From: Sphingomonas montana
Lineage (GTDB): Bacteria; Pseudomonadota; Alphaproteobacteria; Sphingomonadales; Sphingomonadaceae
Assembly: GCF_001956315.1 (NCBI RefSeq)
Contig: NZ_KV887144.1
Span: forward strand, 263,272-327,271
DNA length: 64,000 bases
Direction: 5' to 3'
Part shown: one piece after another, positions 63,336 to 64,000 of the stretch
Layout: every line of letters begins with the position of its first letter
Numbering within the stretch: position 1 is the first letter of the stretch
Program-made: the position numbers and the translations under genes
The notes under the pieces: model-generated
The model's database searches: none
What the model was told of the DNA's origin: nothing
What the model saw: only the letters and a program-made list of their open reading frames with translations

Positions 63336-64000
63336 TTAAAAAGGCAAATTGCGTTCAGAAAGACCGCCGGTCCGCCCGGCTTGCATCAGAATCGCGTCGG
63401 ACGGTAGGATATGATCCAGAAACGGCAGGATCGCCGCGCCGACGGCCGGCGCATCGTGCGACATCGCTGCACGCCGGACGCGTGCGTCCGATGGCAGTCC
63501 GGCATCGGCCAACATTACGTTCAACCGATCGACCAGCGCATCGACCAGTGCGGCGGGTAACCGCCCGCCGATCAGGATCGCGGCAGGGTCCACCAGGCAA
63601 CTGACCGCGATCAGCGGTTCGATCAGCGATTGGGCGGCATCTTCGGTCCAGCTGCGGATAACCGCCGCCACCACCGGATCGCCGCCCGTCAGGGCATCGA
63701 CCCCGGTTACCGCACAGCCGCGCTTCTCCAGTCGGGCGTACAGCGCGGACAGCGACACGGTTTCCTGCACGGTTCGGCCGGCGGCGCGGCGGGTCATGTC
63801 GGGCATGAAGCCGATTTCACCGCTGCGCCTGCCCGCACCCCGGAAATAACTGCCGTCGATCACCAGCCCGCCGCCCAGACCTGCGCTCACCAGCACGTAG
63901 AAGAAGCTGGGCAGGACCATGCCGGACCCGAACTGCGCCTCGCCGATCGCGGCGGCGGCGGCATCATTGTCGACATGCACCGGCCACGGCACCATCGTAC
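63336..64000 (-). CDS. ROK-family protein, probably a transcriptional regulator (partial)
   Basis: The frame runs off the right edge, leaving the C-terminal 221 codons. It has ROK features (HVDNDAAAAAIGEAQFG, VSAGLGGGLVIDG, DPAAILIGGRL) but no CxCGxxGCxE zinc motif: the segment after GEIGFMPD lacks cysteines in that pattern. Loss of the zinc site and the length suggest a regulator with an N-terminal helix-turn-helix outside the window, like NagC/XylR, rather than a kinase. It is the obvious candidate to control the mannan locus. 164 bp separate it from the kinase gene. Confidence 0.75.
   Translation of the reverse strand, partial: TMVPWPVHVDNDAAAAAIGEAQFGSGMVLPSFFYVLVSAGLGGGLVIDGSYFRGAGRRSGEIGFMPDMTRRAAGRTVQETVSLSALYARLEKRGCAVTGVDALTGGDPVVAAVIRSWTEDAAQSLIEPLIAVSCLVDPAAILIGGRLPAALVDALVDRLNVMLADAGLPSDARVRRAAMSHDAPAVGAAILPFLDHILPSDAILMQAGRTGGLSERNLPF
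63343..63353. promoter_or_regulatory. Weak match to the shared motif before the ROK kinase
   Basis: GGCAAATTGCG resembles the GGCAA-N-TTGCC site at 54825. It overlaps the final codons of the ROK regulator gene and is 172 bp upstream of the kinase start, so it may be only coding sequence. Confidence 0.2.

Noticed and set aside
1-64000. tRNA, rRNA, integrase, transposase or attachment sites
   Set aside because: Looked for on both strands; no tRNA-like arms, no recombinase motifs and no target-site duplications were seen.

Overview
The window is GC-rich DNA from an alphaproteobacterium, most probably a sphingomonad (Sphingomonas sensu lato). This rests on gene content, not on a marker gene: TonB-dependent receptors (TBDRs) paired with glycoside hydrolases, clusters of 'tryptophan halogenase' and cupin-like genes around a receptor, a DUF2945 protein, and short interspersed inverted repeats between operons. 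No rRNA, tRNA, CRISPR, prophage or insertion sequence was seen. All calls come from reading the sequence; no database search was run.

Layout. 1-5.8 kb: the 5' part of a YdbH/AsmA-like protein (cut by the left edge), radC, and a KaiC-like ATPase overlapping a hybrid histidine kinase. 6.0-15.2 kb: a minus-strand polysaccharide operon. Three of its five proteins are fusions with an N-terminal glycosyltransferase (GT): GT plus UDP-galactopyranose mutase, GT plus Gfo/Idh/MocA oxidoreductase, and GT plus clan GH-A glycosidase. A zinc-type dehydrogenase and a stand-alone GT complete it. 15.3-20.0 kb: a DUF2945 gene and a galactan pair (TBDR plus GH53 endo-galactanase). 20.4-28.7 kb: rsgA, an orphan small gene, and a citrate-type uptake operon (orphan substrate-binding protein, OprP-like porin, CitMHS transporter, alpha/beta hydrolase) divergent from a TctDE-like two-component system. 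29.0-35.7 kb: two RTX proteins, one a large ExeM/NucH-type extracellular nuclease.

36.3-64 kb: a large polysaccharide utilisation region that reads as acetylated galacto(gluco)mannan degradation. It encodes GH5 and GH26 endo-mannanases, a CE2 acetyl esterase, two SGNH esterases, an alpha/beta esterase, a GH3 exo-beta-glucosidase, a GH2 beta-mannosidase-like enzyme, a GH97 with the residue pattern of retaining alpha-galactosidases, a type B carboxylesterase, a TBDR, a ROK sugar kinase and a ROK regulator. Inside it sits a TBDR / cupin-like / three-halogenase module. The middle halogenase paralogue has lost the catalytic lysine, the catalytic glutamate and the chloride-site residues.

In the proposed scheme, secreted and periplasmic endo-enzymes and esterases trim the polymer, the TBDR imports oligosaccharides, GH97, GH2 and GH3 finish depolymerisation, and the ROK pair handles the hexose and regulation. 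Inner-membrane sugar permeases and mannose catabolic genes are not in the window. A short palindromic motif of the form GCAAAT/ATTTGC lies about 70-80 bp upstream of three operon heads in this region and may be a shared operator.
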